Source: Hedera helix (taxonomy: Eukaryota > Streptophyta > Magnoliopsida > Apiales > Araliaceae). Taken from it: a stretch of 64,000 bases of DNA. The position numbers and the translations under genes were made by a program. The stretch spans positions 43,737,967-43,801,966 of the forward strand of contig OX359281.1 in NCBI GenBank assembly GCA_947179155.2. Reading direction: 5' to 3'. A model generated the notes under the pieces. It made no database searches. It was given only the letters and a program-made list of their open reading frames with translations, and had not been told where the DNA came from. Below, piece after piece: positions 24,909 to 36,352 of this stretch (positions within the stretch are counted from its first letter, which is position 1; every line of letters begins with the position of its first letter).

Positions 24909-25733
24909 ATCTAATTAATAAAGTTGGAGAGATCTCACCTTATGTTGATTTGTTTTATTATAAAGTTTAAAAAGATTATATTTTAATTAAATTATCTCTT
25001 TATAACAATTAACTCATAACAAACCCACTCCATTCACTACATATCACTGGTTTTTATCCCTATTTTATCTTATTTTCGATCCTTATTTTCTCTCATATAT
25101 TTTTTCATCCATATTTTTTCAAATATTTTAAATGTTTTTCTTAATTACACACACATAATATATGCTATATAGATTAGTAATAATAATATACATGTCAAAT
25201 TAAACATAATTAATATTTTTTGTGCACGGTATATCTTCTTCTTTTTTTATTTTTTTTATAGTTTAGACATAATTTAAATACACATGTCCTATCTTAACTT
25301 TGTCAAAGTTTGAAACCTCAACCTCTTGATTATCAAGAGATGAGAGTAACCTCAACCTCTTACATAAACGGAAGTAATAACATTGCACATAAACTAGTGT
25401 AACAAAAAAAATATCAAATACATAATCTTAAAACAGTATAATTGGGACGTTAATATAATACTAGTTTATATGACACACATTATATGTGTAATTAATTTTT
25501 TTTAAATATTTGAATAAAACTCGAAAAACATGAATGAAAAAAGATATAAGAGAAAATAAGGATAGAAGTGAGAAATAAGAGAAACGTGTGATAAGTCATA
25601 GTTAAAGTGAGCTTGTTATGAACTAACCGTTATAAAGAGATAATTTAACTAAAAAATAGCACTTTAAACTTATCATAAAATTGATCAATATAGGATAAGA
25701 CACCAGTCCTCTCTCGTTTTATAAATTAGATAA
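24909..25733. mobile_element. Fold-back element with roughly 250-290-bp inverted arms
   Basis: The left arm (about 24909-25195) and the right arm (about 25440-25733) are inverted copies of each other. Matching landmarks, left against the right arm's complement, are TCTAATTAATAAA/TCTAATTTATAAA, AAATTATCTCTTTATAAC, TCATAACAA, CCTTATTTTCTCT and the inner TAATTACACA. The central 240 or so bases are unique and non-coding. Long inverted arms suggest a non-autonomous Mutator-like fold-back element; a clear target duplication was not found. Confidence 0.75.
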
Positions 25734-26317
25734 TAACTCATTAAAATAAACGATTGATATTTGTAAAATTAAAAATATTATTGCTAGAATAATAAATATC
25801 GTTAAAAATATTGAATGTTATTAGAATAATACTGTTAAATAAATATTTATTTTTATAATATTATTTTTATTTTAATAATATCAATCGTTTTAAAGTATAA
25901 TTAAAAAAATTATGAGCCAACCAAACCACCTCCTTGGTGTAATGTTGACCAAATTAAAATCTTCCAGTTTGAATGCACATAGTCATAGAATATTGGTTTG
26001 GTTCCATATCTGATACTAGTATTCTTGTTTCTTATATACAGTCCGCTAGCTAAACATAAACATACGCGTTTTAAAATAGCCATGTAAATTGAAAGTGACA
26101 ATTGATTAGTAGTATTGTGTTTAAGTGCATAGAAAAGTGTGACATTACAAAAAGAAGGGAAGTTGATTGCTACTTTTCCTTCTTTTTTATATTACTCCAC
26201 TACTATTGGGCAAAAGGCCGAATTGCTGGTCCGGCACCTTTTGACTTTGCTTTCTTTACTTCCACTCTTGTTTCTCGAGCTTTGCGTACATTTTGAGTAA
26301 TAAGTTGAACTCAACTC

Positions 26318-26348
<31 letters not shown>

Positions 26349-28440
26349 TAAGAAAAAAGGGCACCCTTTTATAGCTAGTGATAAAAAAAATAGTTGAGCT
26401 TTTATGTCACTATGTTACTATGAATTATATATATTAAGGGTGTAATTGTGTAAATTGGTTGGTTTATCCAAATTATGTAACTTAAATTAAATTCGTATTA
26501 AATACGAAAAAAGATCATTGACTAAATCAAATTATATATTAAGTGAGTATAAATAATAACAAAAAATATAAATTCTTTAATTCTGCTTACATCAAACAAT
26601 ACGTGGAGTAACTATTAATAAAAATTAAATTAAATACTACATCAAGCCAATTTAAATACGTTCTGTTTAGATTGAAATATAATCTTAAACTCTTTTTTTC
26701 TTGTTAAAAAGATATAAAATACATAAATAAAAATAAAATCCAAACTTATAATTACAATAACGAATAAATCTTAAATAATTATCGAATCATTTTGTATACA
26801 AGTTAAGTAATTTTCATTTATAATTACGAATAAAGAAATTAAATTTTTTGACAAACTTTCAAGTTACAAAAGAAAAATGTCTAGAACTGTAAGAGAAGAG
26901 AGGATCAAGCCATCAATCCATTCATGATTCAACTGTCAAAGCTAGCAAAGAAAACGTGTGGAACTCTTGCTCTGCGCTAAAGGGCTGCATGGAATACAAT
27001 GGACACCGGTAGTGTGATACAGCCATATCATCGTTGTTATTTTTGTAATGATCTAAAGGATGTAAAGTCAGAGGAGGAGTTTGTGTTAGCAATTTTCGTA
27101 GTCTTTTTGGCGTGCTAAAATATTCGTCAACTTTTAAGTAATTTTTATATTATCTTTATAACTTCAATTTTACTTATTCTTTTTATATTTAATTTCAAAG
27201 TTTAAGTAATTTATGTTTAATCCTCAAAATTTTTACTTTTTGAAACTAACAACATAATATAAATTATACACGCAACACGTGTACCTCAGAGTATTAGTTT
27301 ATATAATTGTTTAACTCATTCATTAGGTGGCGAAACATTTACAAATCTGATTTTGTTCCCTAGTTTTCTTCAAGAATTGCAGATTTTTTTTTCCAAAGCT
27401 TCTTGTATTCCTTCTTCGGTTGGTATTCTCGAAACTTAATATCTTTTATCTTCCTTAGTCATTTAGAAACCCAAACCTATGACTTTCCTAAGAAGACTTG
27501 GCTCTTTCTCCCTTTTTTAAAAAGAAATTGTTTATCTGTAATTAAATACTTCTTTGATTAAGCAGATAGATAAAAAAGTTAGCTTAAATATGTCAAATAT
27601 TGCAAGATGATAGATTCAGATTTAATTTTTGCAAACTCTCAATTAAATCAATAATCACAAATAATATGATAATTTATGTATATAAATCAAAACACTTTTA
27701 TGAGATGAGATTAACTTTTTTAAATAAAGGTCAATATTCGTCTACTTTTTATAAATAAAATGTCTGTAAATTTTGCTTATAACTCTAAAAAAGAGGACTA
27801 TATATGAATTGATTTTTCATACACAAAAGGACAATGATTTTTTTATAAGAATTATAAAGATAAAATTATTCAAGTTTTGAAAAAATATTGTTTTATATCA
27901 CTTAATTAGAAAGAACTACAGTTCACGATTTTTAACTGATACCAATCCTTTTAAGGAAAGTTACTGAAGACATGATCACTTGTTTTTCACTTTTCAGAGG
28001 AATTATATATAAAGCTCAAATTAATATGTATATAAGTTGTTAATTCAAGTATGTATAGATATAATCAATAATGATCAACTTCCATACCTCTCTCTTCACA
28101 ACGTAAAAAGTTTGGAACCTGCATTCTAAAAGCATTCATGAAATTAAGGTTAGTCTTTGGAGAAAAAATTGCTATAATATCCCTGAACCAAGCCTTAACT
28201 TTCCTATAGTCAAGTGAGCTTCCGTTGAAGTAGAGTCATCAGGTATTGCATTGTTTCCTGACTTACCTATTTCCCAGCAGTTGCAATAGAAATCTGGGCA
28301 AACCTAGTTGACTTCGAACTTTATAATACTAATGCTAAGGAGTCATCAAGTCAATAAGGCAAGCCACCTGAGCATTCACATTGAAACTATTCTCAAACAA
28401 CTGACAAACATTTTGAGCTAAATATCTAGTTAGAAACGAA
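25734..28440. other. AT-rich intergenic DNA without recognisable gene
   Basis: Only an (AAT)n microsatellite at 26310-26347 stands out. No protein-like ORF or RNA gene was seen. Confidence 0.5.
26310..26347. repeat. (AAT)n microsatellite
   Basis: About twelve tandem AAT units lie in intergenic DNA. Confidence 0.95.
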
Positions 28441-29448
28441 CGTATCACTGTATCAGGGTATCCTGCTTAGGGCCAAAGCAACACCTGAAATTTGAGACTA
28501 AAGGAATTTTCAGTTTTGCAATATTTGAATTTACGACTAGTGCCCCATTACAAATTTCCAAATGAACAATCCTATTTTGGTATGCAACCATTTGTTCCAA
28601 ATGTGAGAATACCACTTGAATTGAGGCAATGGGGCTCAACATAAGAAGGATCCTTTTGTGGTGGGCAAACTGGAGAGTCCAGTTCGCCAACTAGTCAGAT
28701 TTTTTGTAATATTGTCAAAAAAAAAAAAAAAAAATACCAATTGAATTTAATCAACATGTGGAGAAGGTGAGAAGTTGGAATTATTTAAGTAAAATGAAAA
28801 GAATTGAACCCTCAACGTATGATTTTCATGTCTGCATTTTTTGTTGCTATACGATCTGGATTTTGTATAATTCAAAAATATTTGTTTTCTTCAATATGTT
28901 TACTTTTTATCATGAATTGTTATTTATTGGTACTTGGCATTTTATCGTATATGTGTACATGTATGTTGTATGCATATAAATAAATTTATTTGCTGAATCC
29001 CCTCCGAAATCAAATCATCACCGAAATCGTAGGGTTTTGTGACCTCACTTTTTGAGTTCACTGCTGGGCTACTTATGAAAGAAGTGAGCTCAGTGAGGGG
29101 TTGTGACCTCGCTTTATGGCTACGCTTATGCCTTAGATCTTCCATAGAATTGGTTTAGTGTCGATGAATTATCTAATTTTGATAAGACCTGGTGTCGATG
29201 ATAAACTGATCATATAGAATATGACTGCCTTTGCTTCTTCCCTTTTGAATTCCGTTTGTATGGTGTTCAATATGTGCAACTGGACATTGACTTGTTTGAA
29301 ATTAATTTATTTAAATCCTCTATTCAGTTTTAGAAGGGGTATTGATTAAATAAAGTTGATGCATGTTATTCTCCATGCGTCGACTCCACAGTCATGTAAA
29401 CTATATAACAACCATGTATTTCATAATTTTAATTTTGTTTTTATTCAG

Positions 29449-29650
29449 GTTTGAGCATCGGGAAGAGAACAGGAAGGACTGCCTAAGAACTCTATATTCA
29501 CTACTTGAGGAGGCTGGAAAAGCTGATCAGCTTGTACAGGACGCCCGTGTTTCATATGTAAAGGAAAGACTTAGAGCTAATCCACACTTCATGGAGAGGT
29601 TGCATGCCAAGGCAATGAGAACCGGAAAATGTAGCTCATTGCCTGCATGA
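29449..29650 (+). pseudogene. Orphan last exon of an unrecognised protein gene
   Basis: After a good acceptor (TTTTTATTCAG, ending 29448) an open frame gives a highly charged helical tail: FEHREENRKDCLRTLYSLLEE, then QLVQDARVSYVKERLRANPHF and MERLHAKAMRTGKCSSLPA before TGA 29648-29650. Composition and codon use look coding and undamaged. I do not recognise the family. No upstream exon was found in the preceding 1 kb. A poly-A run of about 20 at 28714-28734 lies upstream but does not explain the exon, since the splice site argues against a processed copy. It may be a gene fragment carried by a transposon or the last exon of a gene with distant exons. Confidence 0.55.
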
Positions 29651-30779
29651 TCCAAGCAGTTCTACCAGATTTTGTAGAAAAATAAACATCTAGGTTAATC
29701 ACAATTACTTTTACTCTTCATCCTCATATAATTGCGCCAGTTTTCCTAGAACAGTTTAACCCAATTTTCTATCGTTGGGGGCAAAGCAACACTCTTCTGT
29801 TCGTTCTTAAGAGCCAAGCGATCTAATTTGCCTTGCTTCAAACACGTCCAGAAAAGAGCTTAAGATGATCGACTTTTGCTCCTTCTTGTTTCTCTCTCCA
29901 ACGGGCATTCATTACTCAGCTGTTCATAACGAGCTCAGTTTTTGATCTATCAAATGTTTCATCTCACAACTGGCCATTGTAGATCTCAATACTTGGTGAT
30001 TACTCGACAAGCTTTTTTCATTTCTGGTGCCCGCAGAAAAGGAATGTTTTGTTTAGTTATATTTTGATACTGAGGCGTATTCCTTGAAGTGTTAAGGCCT
30101 TTATAACCTTTTCCCTTTTTGTTAGAGGGGGGATCTTTGTTAGGAATTTTGATAAAGTGGTTCACAATGTTTGTTATCATCCTTATTTATTATAGGACCA
30201 TTTTCCAAAGGACTCATTCATCAATAGTTATGTCACAATATGCTGTGAAAGTCGAGTTGGTTTGCAGAGATCAGTTCTCACTATTTCTCGTCGGGTTTCT
30301 TTAATTTTGGTGCTCGTGGAAAAGAATTGCATCCTCTAGTTTTATATGGAAATTGAGAAGTACTATTGCATGAATTTTAAGGTTTTTTTTTTTTGCCTTC
30401 TGACAAGCTGTGGCCTTGCAGTTTGTATTAAGCCCTGCCTTGTGGACAATGGAACTGCCTTTTTCTTGATATTGAGAAGTATTGCATCAACTATAAACTA
30501 GAGGGTACTTCTATAGATCAATATGATGATATTGCGAAACTCGAAATTCCCTTTTATAAAAAAATGCAAGGATAAACTTAATACGCGATTTCAGTTATGC
30601 GACAGTAATAGCGAGTAGATGAACTTTGAACTCGTATGAAATTTGACTCAATTTTGGAGTTTTACATTACAGATTAGATGAATTTTGAACTTGTTTGGAA
30701 GTAGAATCAGCCAGACACCAAATCCTGGTGTCCTACCCGGGGTTGACGTGAGCCCAAACGGTTGGTTTAGAGGCTTGCA

Positions 30780-31600
30780 CTAGTTGAAACACTTGGGAAT
30801 CTGAATCAACTTGCATCTCCGCCATTACATCTTTTTTTCAACACCGGTGACAATTATTTGCAACGAATATTATTGTGTCGCTAAATTTAATAATTGTGTT
30901 GCTAATGTGTTTTAGGAAAAATTGGGTAGATGATGTAGTGTAAATGATCCTAATCCAGTGTGAAGGGAATCAATAAATTTTATTATACCTTGTGAACAAA
31001 GTGATAAAAAGGTAGAAATGGCGGTGGAAAAGAAGATGAAAGAGGTGAAGGTTAAAGTGTCTTGTAAGGTCCACAAAAGCAGAAGACGAAAAAAAAACCA
31101 CTACCATTTTTAATCGATCAAGGAACTTTTTGAGTGTAGCTCATCACTAGTAGTATATTTTTCTATTTACGCTTGAGAATCGTGCAACAAATTTGTTCTA
31201 CAGGGGAAATTTACTGTGGTAAAATTTGTTCTATTTCCCCTTCCTTTTGTTTTCCTTCTTGTTCCGGGGCAACAAACTAACCAAATTTATGTGCAAAACC
31301 TGCCTTTTATCACGTGTTTGTTGCCGTCTATCCATCTTGTTTTAAGGTACCCGGAATGCTCATGGTGAAGCATGCAAGACACGAAGCTTGTTGCAGACCA
31401 GAGGAGAAGATTTTTGCAGCTTATTTGTTGTTTTCCGATGATAATCAAATAGGGAAAGTGGATGCAACCTTCCTTGAGAAGTAGTTTGTGTTCTGCTAAG
31501 AGCAAGGTAAGGATTTCAAGATTTTGTGGTCCTAAAGATAGCTAGCTAGGAAGCCTTTCAAAGTGACAAAATTGTCTAAATTGTTACATTTTTAGGCTAT
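30780..31600. repeat. Tandem segmental duplication, unit A
   Basis: Unit A corresponds to unit B (31735-32730) in order: GAAACACTTGGG (30786/31742), TTGTGAAC-AAAGTGA, GCGGTGGAAAA, CAAGGAACT near 31120/32130, CTTGTTCCGGGG (31259/32303), AAGCATGCAAGAC or AAGCACGCAAGACC, and GGCTAGGAAGCCTTT near 31548/32686. The offset grows from about 955 to 1140 bp, so unit B carries extra sequence. Confidence 0.8.
31210..31520 (+). pseudogene. Broken copy of the Cys-rich small protein gene (unit A)
   Basis: This is homologous to the open frame at 32269-32598. It keeps CKTCLLS and KSKV-like words but is interrupted by a TAA in the CCPLAILW region and by several indels that shift the frame after the cysteine cluster. 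It cannot encode the protein seen in unit B. Confidence 0.7.
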
Positions 31601-31734
31601 TATTGTAAACGAAGCAGCAGATTGTATACCAGAAGATTAACAATATGTTTTACTAGTGATGCAATTGGTAACCTCCGTTTGTGCTCTACTTTCTTGAAAT
31701 TCCGGAGTCAAAACTTTTGCATTAGAGGACCGGA

Positions 31735-32730
31735 TTGAGTCGAAACACTTGGGGACCAGGTGCCAAGACCTTGTGAACGAACAAAGTGAATAAAAAAGAG
31801 CGGTGGAAAATAAAAGAAGAAAAGATGGAGGTGAAGATAAGCTTAATTAACTAGAGGTCTTACACACAAGGTTATCCCTCGCCTAGACACGTACGTTGTG
31901 CTTCTAAGTGACGAGGGCATGCATTATAACAATAAGGGGATTGAGGTTGAGGCTGGGTTTGGGGTTGGGGGAGGGTATCAGGGTGCCAGTTATGACTGGA
32001 ACTAAGGGGCCTACTTATTAGAAAAAGAAGAAGAAATAAGGTTAATATTTAATACGATATGCAAAGGTAGTGATTTTTTTTTTTTTTTTGTTATTTTTTT
32101 AAAATTTTTTAAAACAACTTTTTAATTCAAGGAACTCTTTAGTGTTGCTTATACCTTTTAGTACATGTTGATATATATACTTTAGAATTATGCAGCATAT
32201 TTGTTTTATTGAAGAGAAAAAAAGGTAAATATACTTTGGTAGAGGGCCAAGGTACTGCACATGCTCCCATGAACCCAAAACATTCAACCTCCTCTTTTTC
32301 TTCTTGTTCCGGGGGCAACAAACATTCCACGCGCTGCAACAAAGTTACTGAATTTGTGTGCAATACTTGCCTTTTATCTGTTTGTTGCCCTCTAGCCATC
32401 TTGTGGTGCAGTATCAAGTTACCCTGCAAGATCGGATGGTGCGCGTTGAAGCACGCAAGACCCAAGGCTTGTTGTGGATCAGAGAAGAAGGTTTTGGCAG
32501 CTTATTCTTCATTTTCGGACATTGACTCCGATACTCAAATAGGGAAACTAGGCAAAAGCTCATGGAGTTTGTGTTGCGCCAAGAGCAAGGTGACATAGAG
32601 AGAGCTAAGGATTTCAATTTTTGTGATTACTAGAGCTATAAACGATTCGGGCTGCGTGCGAGTTCAGCCGACTTGGCTGGCTAGGAAGCCTTTAAATTCA
32701 AATTAACGAACTTATCTAATTGTGAAAGAC
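31735..32730. repeat. Tandem segmental duplication, unit B
   Basis: See unit A at 30780-31600. Unit B holds the intact open frame and has extra bases relative to A, including a poly-T tract near 32075 and the segment at 31850-32040. Confidence 0.8.
32269..32598 (+). CDS. Small Cys-rich plant protein, function unknown
   Basis: ATG 32269 opens a 109-residue frame ending at TGA... in the AAGGTGACATAG context (last residues CCAKSKVT). The core has clustered cysteines in the order CNTCLLSVCCPLAILWC, IKLPCKIGWC and ACCGSEKK, followed by an acidic SSFSDIDSD patch and a Cys-pair near the end. The CCPL.ILWC.IKLPCKIG block looks like a conserved plant family of small Cys-rich, possibly membrane-associated (acylated) proteins that I recall only as uncharacterised. 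The open frame continues upstream to about 32209 but without an ATG; an upstream coding exon is possible. Against a broken sister copy next door, the survival of this frame supports a real gene. Confidence 0.6.
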   Translation: MNPKHSTSSFSSCSGGNKHSTRCNKVTEFVCNTCLLSVCCPLAILWCSIKLPCKIGWCALKHARPKACCGSEKKVLAAYSSFSDIDSDTQIGKLGKSSWSLCCAKSKVT

Positions 32731-32734
32731 TTGG

Positions 32735-32975
32735 CTACGGTTTCTGGCCGTCACAATTGTGATGGACGGGAATGATCTAACTTCGTGCAAAGTAACTTTG
32801 GTGACGGCAGAAGACCGTCGCTAGTGCAACTATACAGACCATGGACGATTAGCGACGGTTTGGTTAATACTATCTCATTTTGTTAGCGACGGCTACAAAG
32901 CATCTCCAATAACCAAACTGTCGCAAGGTTCTGCTCTCATTTGAGACAGTTTTCTCCTCGTCGTGAAAAGTCCTA
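32735..32975. mobile_element. GACGG-rich inverted repeat element (relic)
   Basis: Alternating words GACGG, CCGTCGCTA, TAGCGACGGTTTGGTT and AACCAAACTGTCGC form imperfect inverted pairs. The vocabulary is shared with the hairpin at 35115-35345, the palindromes at 35361 and 46985, and the stretch at 51890-52145. Ends cannot be fixed. Confidence 0.55.
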
Positions 32976-33400
32976 TTTTTTGTGGTTGATCTGCTATTTT
33001 TGAAAATATTGACGAGTATGGACATGGAAGCTTTAGGTTTTGTTAAGGTTAAACTTTTGACTTAGTTTTACAACTCTAATAAAAAAAAAAATTATAGAAC
33101 AAACTAAGATATAATTTTAAAATTAAAATTAAAGCACTTCTAATTCATATAGAGATAAATATAACCGTACTACTGTTTGGTAATTCGTTCTAACTTAAAG
33201 TTGCTACCTTTTTTTATATTTGTTATAATATGTTTCTACTTTCATTCACTTTTTTTAGTGAAATAGGAATCAACAACACTGTTTGATAAACATATTTTAC
33301 ATGTTAATTTTATTTCATTAAACAAAGTTTTAAATTATATTGTTAATAAAATTTGATGAGTTGCTGAACCTTATTAAAGTAGTAATGGCTTTGTATAATA

Positions 33401-33638
33401 TTCTTTCATTCCAAATTATAAGATCAATATTGAGTTCTTAAAATTCAATTTGAGATATTTTCAAATTTAAAAGTGACATGATTCATTTAAGTTTTGAAAA
33501 TAATAACTCTTATAACTAGTAGTAGTTTTTAGGTAATTTATAATATTTATAATTATATTGACATAAATTATATGTAATTTTGAGCTTGAAAATATTTGAA
33601 AAGTTAATAATAATTTTATAATTTGAACCGGAGTTAGT
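33401..33638. mobile_element. Stowaway-like MITE
   Basis: The inverted ends TTCATTCCAAATTATAAG (left) and TTATAATTTGAACCGGAGTTAG (right) are flanked by TA on each side, the target duplication of Stowaway/Tc1-mariner elements. The element is 238 bp, AT-rich and non-coding. Confidence 0.6.
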
Positions 33639-33639
33639 A

Positions 33640-35029
33640 TAACTTTTTAAGTTAAAAGAGTACTTTTAACCCACCTAATAGCTAAGTCAAGCATATATAC
33701 TCGAACACATAAATATTAAAATTCTGTAATATTATCAAAACCTCTCAAATCAAAAATCCATTAGGCTAACCACTACACCAAACATGATCTTAATTCCTGC
33801 ACCACCCCGCCACAATGTTGAGAATTTCTCAATTGAGCATAAAGAAAGCATAATTAATGGAAATCTTCATTTGCAGATTCGGTGGAGTGGAGGATCTTCA
33901 CAGATTTTTATTCCTATTAAGGGCCATATAGTCACAAAGTGCCAACTTTTTCCTTTTTGGCAAAATATATACACATTTGGAGGGCACTAAAAGACACATC
34001 TAAGTTTGTCTTGACCTAGGGGCATCTCAATTCAAGCCGGGAATAGCCTTTAAATTTTCCTTAACAGCAATTGGAATGACACTTACATTTTACTGGAAAA
34101 CCTCAAAATTTCTTAATTTATAATTAAGATGTACCAAAAATTTATTACCTTATTATTTAACTTACAGTTGTACGTACTATTTTACTCTTACTTAGAAGAA
34201 ACAACTAAATTTAGGATAATGATGCTTATAGCGCCAAGAATAATATTCGAGTGTGACAGTTATTCTGTGTGCATCAAATTATGTATTAATATTCTCAGCA
34301 TTGGAAATATTATTTTATGTACATCAAATTAAATGTGCATCAAATCCACATTAATTGTATGTGCATCAAATGCTGTATAAGAATTGTATGTATGTTTTAT
34401 GTGTTACGGAAGATAATAAATGTACTTCACTTTGTATCGATTGTACTCCATTTGAAGATTTAAAAGATATTTTTGTTGTTGCACATTGGAGTGGAACAGG
34501 TGAAATACGAGTGCATTCTTAGAATTTTAATTAAGCCATGGAGAAGTATCTGTACATTTTATATAAATATGTGGAGAATAACTCATAGTAAGGATTTGTA
34601 ATGTATCATAATTAGCATCCAATATATCAAGTAACAATTCAAATTAAAACTGTAAAAACGTCATTTGCTACTAATAGTAGTAGTTTCTGCTACTATTAAT
34701 AGTAGATGAGAGAATTAGAATTTGCAATCATCTTCAATATACGAATAGTAGTGGATGTAAACCATTCACTACTAATAGTAGCGAAGCAATTCCCCCAGAA
34801 AGGGTAGAGCCTTAGTGACCCGCAGGTCATAAGCTGGTAACCAGTGGAAGAGCAAGAACGGAAGGCTTACGAACTACTGAAGTGAACCTAAAGCACCAGC
34901 AAAGGAAAGTGATTCTCAAGTTACTATTAATTAATAGCGGATGATGGGTTCGAATTTTTTAATTTGACCGTATGGATGTTATTTGTCCTATAATAAATCA
35001 TAACAAATATTTATTATGGATCATTCCTA

Positions 35030-35030
<1 letters not shown>
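33640..35030. other. Intergenic DNA
   Basis: AT-rich DNA with short inverted TACTAATAGTAG words at 34664-34790 and a small higher-GC patch at 34795-34920 of unknown origin. That patch does not fold as a tRNA by eye. No gene was seen. Confidence 0.45.

Positions 35031-35033
<3 letters not shown>

Positions 35034-35109
<76 letters not shown>
35034..35109. repeat. Compound (AT)n(AG)n microsatellite
   Basis: About 19 AT units are followed directly by about 18 AG units. Confidence 0.95.
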
Positions 35110-35110
<1 letters not shown>

Positions 35111-35114
35111 AAGT

Positions 35115-35345
35115 TTAAGAGCATACATTTTTAAAAGATATACTTAGCATACCCCATTTAGCGATAGACCCAGTGACGGTTTGATTCGTTGCCATAGGTT
35201 CGTCCGTCGCTATATATTTGTCTATCACGATATGTTGTCCGTGGCTAAAAGCTTTAGCGACGGACAAACTTATGACGACGGACCAAACCGTCGCTAGGTC
35301 CGTCGCTAAAAGGGGTATGCTTGATATGCTCTTTAAAAAGGTATG
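35115..35345. mobile_element. Hairpin MITE with TAGCGACGG arms
   Basis: The left arm, with AGCATACCCCATTTAGCGA and CCGTCGCTA, is inverted on the right as TAGCGACGG, CCGTCGCTAAAAGGGGTATGC and GCTCTTTAAAAA. Almost the whole element can fold on itself. It is non-coding. Confidence 0.7.
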
Positions 35346-35360
35346 TTATATATATATGTT

Positions 35361-35492
35361 ACACGGTAGGTTTTTAGCGACGGTTTTAATGGTTATGACG
35401 ACAGTACTATCAAGAAAACTATTGTCATAACAATTAAAAACGTCGCAAAAAATCTACCGTATAGATATACAGTTGTGTACCTACATATACCC
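35361..35492. mobile_element. Palindromic MITE next to (TA)n, copy 1 (Micron-like)
   Basis: ACGGTAGGTTTTTAGCGACG at the left is inverted as CGTCGCAAAAAATCTACCGT at the right, around a shared core GACGACAGTACTATCAAG. The outer right end GTGTACCTACAT abuts (TA)n/(TG)n. A second copy at 46960-47069 also sits inside (TA)n. See finding. Confidence 0.7.
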
Positions 35493-35521
35493 TATATATA
35501 TATATGTGTGTGTGTGTGTGT
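35493..35521. repeat. (TA)n(TG)n microsatellite
   Basis: A short TA run is followed by about eight TG units. Confidence 0.9.
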
Positions 35522-36154
35522 TTGTGCACGCGCGCGTAAATTGTGCTTGCTTAATCAAGAAAGAGAAAACAAAACGAGAATAATCGGATGGACCGGTTCA
35601 GAAAGATGCATATAGATTATTACATTAAAGCTTACATTAAAATATAATTAAGAGTTCTTTGAACTCTCATATCTAGTTAACATAAGTAATCGATCACCTA
35701 AATTACCTAATTCCTCCTGGCTAGGGTGAAGGAATCAAACTTAAAAAGTAAGGTCCTCCATGTTTTGGCTGTGAATAGCCATCCTGTCATAGACTTAAAA
35801 ACACTTTCGACCCTGCAATGTTTTTAATTTTAGAAAGTGAACAATCTATAAGACATTTGAATATTAATTTTTTTGAATTTTGAGACATAAAACCTTACAT
35901 TTACAGGAAATTGATGTGACAATCTCATATAAACTGACATTGCTTGACATGACAGTCTCGTGTTAAACCACCACATCAATTTCGGGAACGGTAAGATTTA
36001 ATGTCTTAAACATTAAACATTAGGGTTCCCTTACTAAATTTAAGAAAGTTAAAAGTGTTTTTAAGCCACATCAATTTGAGTGTGTACGTATATATAGAGT
36101 ACTACCAGCTGCTTTGTTTTAGTAGCAAGGGAGAGTAGGGGCCGGAGTAAAACG

Positions 36155-36352
36155 TCATCCACCACAGCCGGCACCACATTCTGCAGCGCATCCGGCGCCG
36201 CCATAAACACTTGAATCTGATGCATCTTTGTCCCTTGATGCACCTTCTGCACAAAAGAAAATTACGGTTGAAATCATGGAAATAATTACAATAACTCCCC
36301 AAAACACTAGGAAAACACCACTAGCACCACCACCACCATATTCTCTAGCCAT
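36155..36352 (-). CDS. Small single-pass membrane protein with Gly/Cys-rich tail, function unknown
   Basis: A 65-residue frame starts at ATG 36352-36350. Layout: MAREYGGGG head, a hydrophobic segment at about residues 12-35 (VFLVFWGVIVIISMISTVIF), a short charged stretch (SRDKDASDS), then a tail GGAGCAAECGAGCGG. A Gly-rich head, one membrane span and a Gly/Cys repeat tail recall small plant membrane proteins, but I cannot name a family. GC-rich codons in the tail against an AT-rich background, and a clean stop, support real coding. It is a single exon. The 36061-36302 frames on the same strand are shadows of it. Confidence 0.65.
   Translation of the reverse strand: MAREYGGGGASGVFLVFWGVIVIISMISTVIFFCAEGASRDKDASDSSVYGGAGCAAECGAGCGG

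Noticed and set aside
34795..34925. GC-richer patch tested as a tRNA or organelle insert
   Set aside because: I could not form a cloverleaf or find the T-loop GGTTCRA at the right place, and I recognise no organelle sequence.
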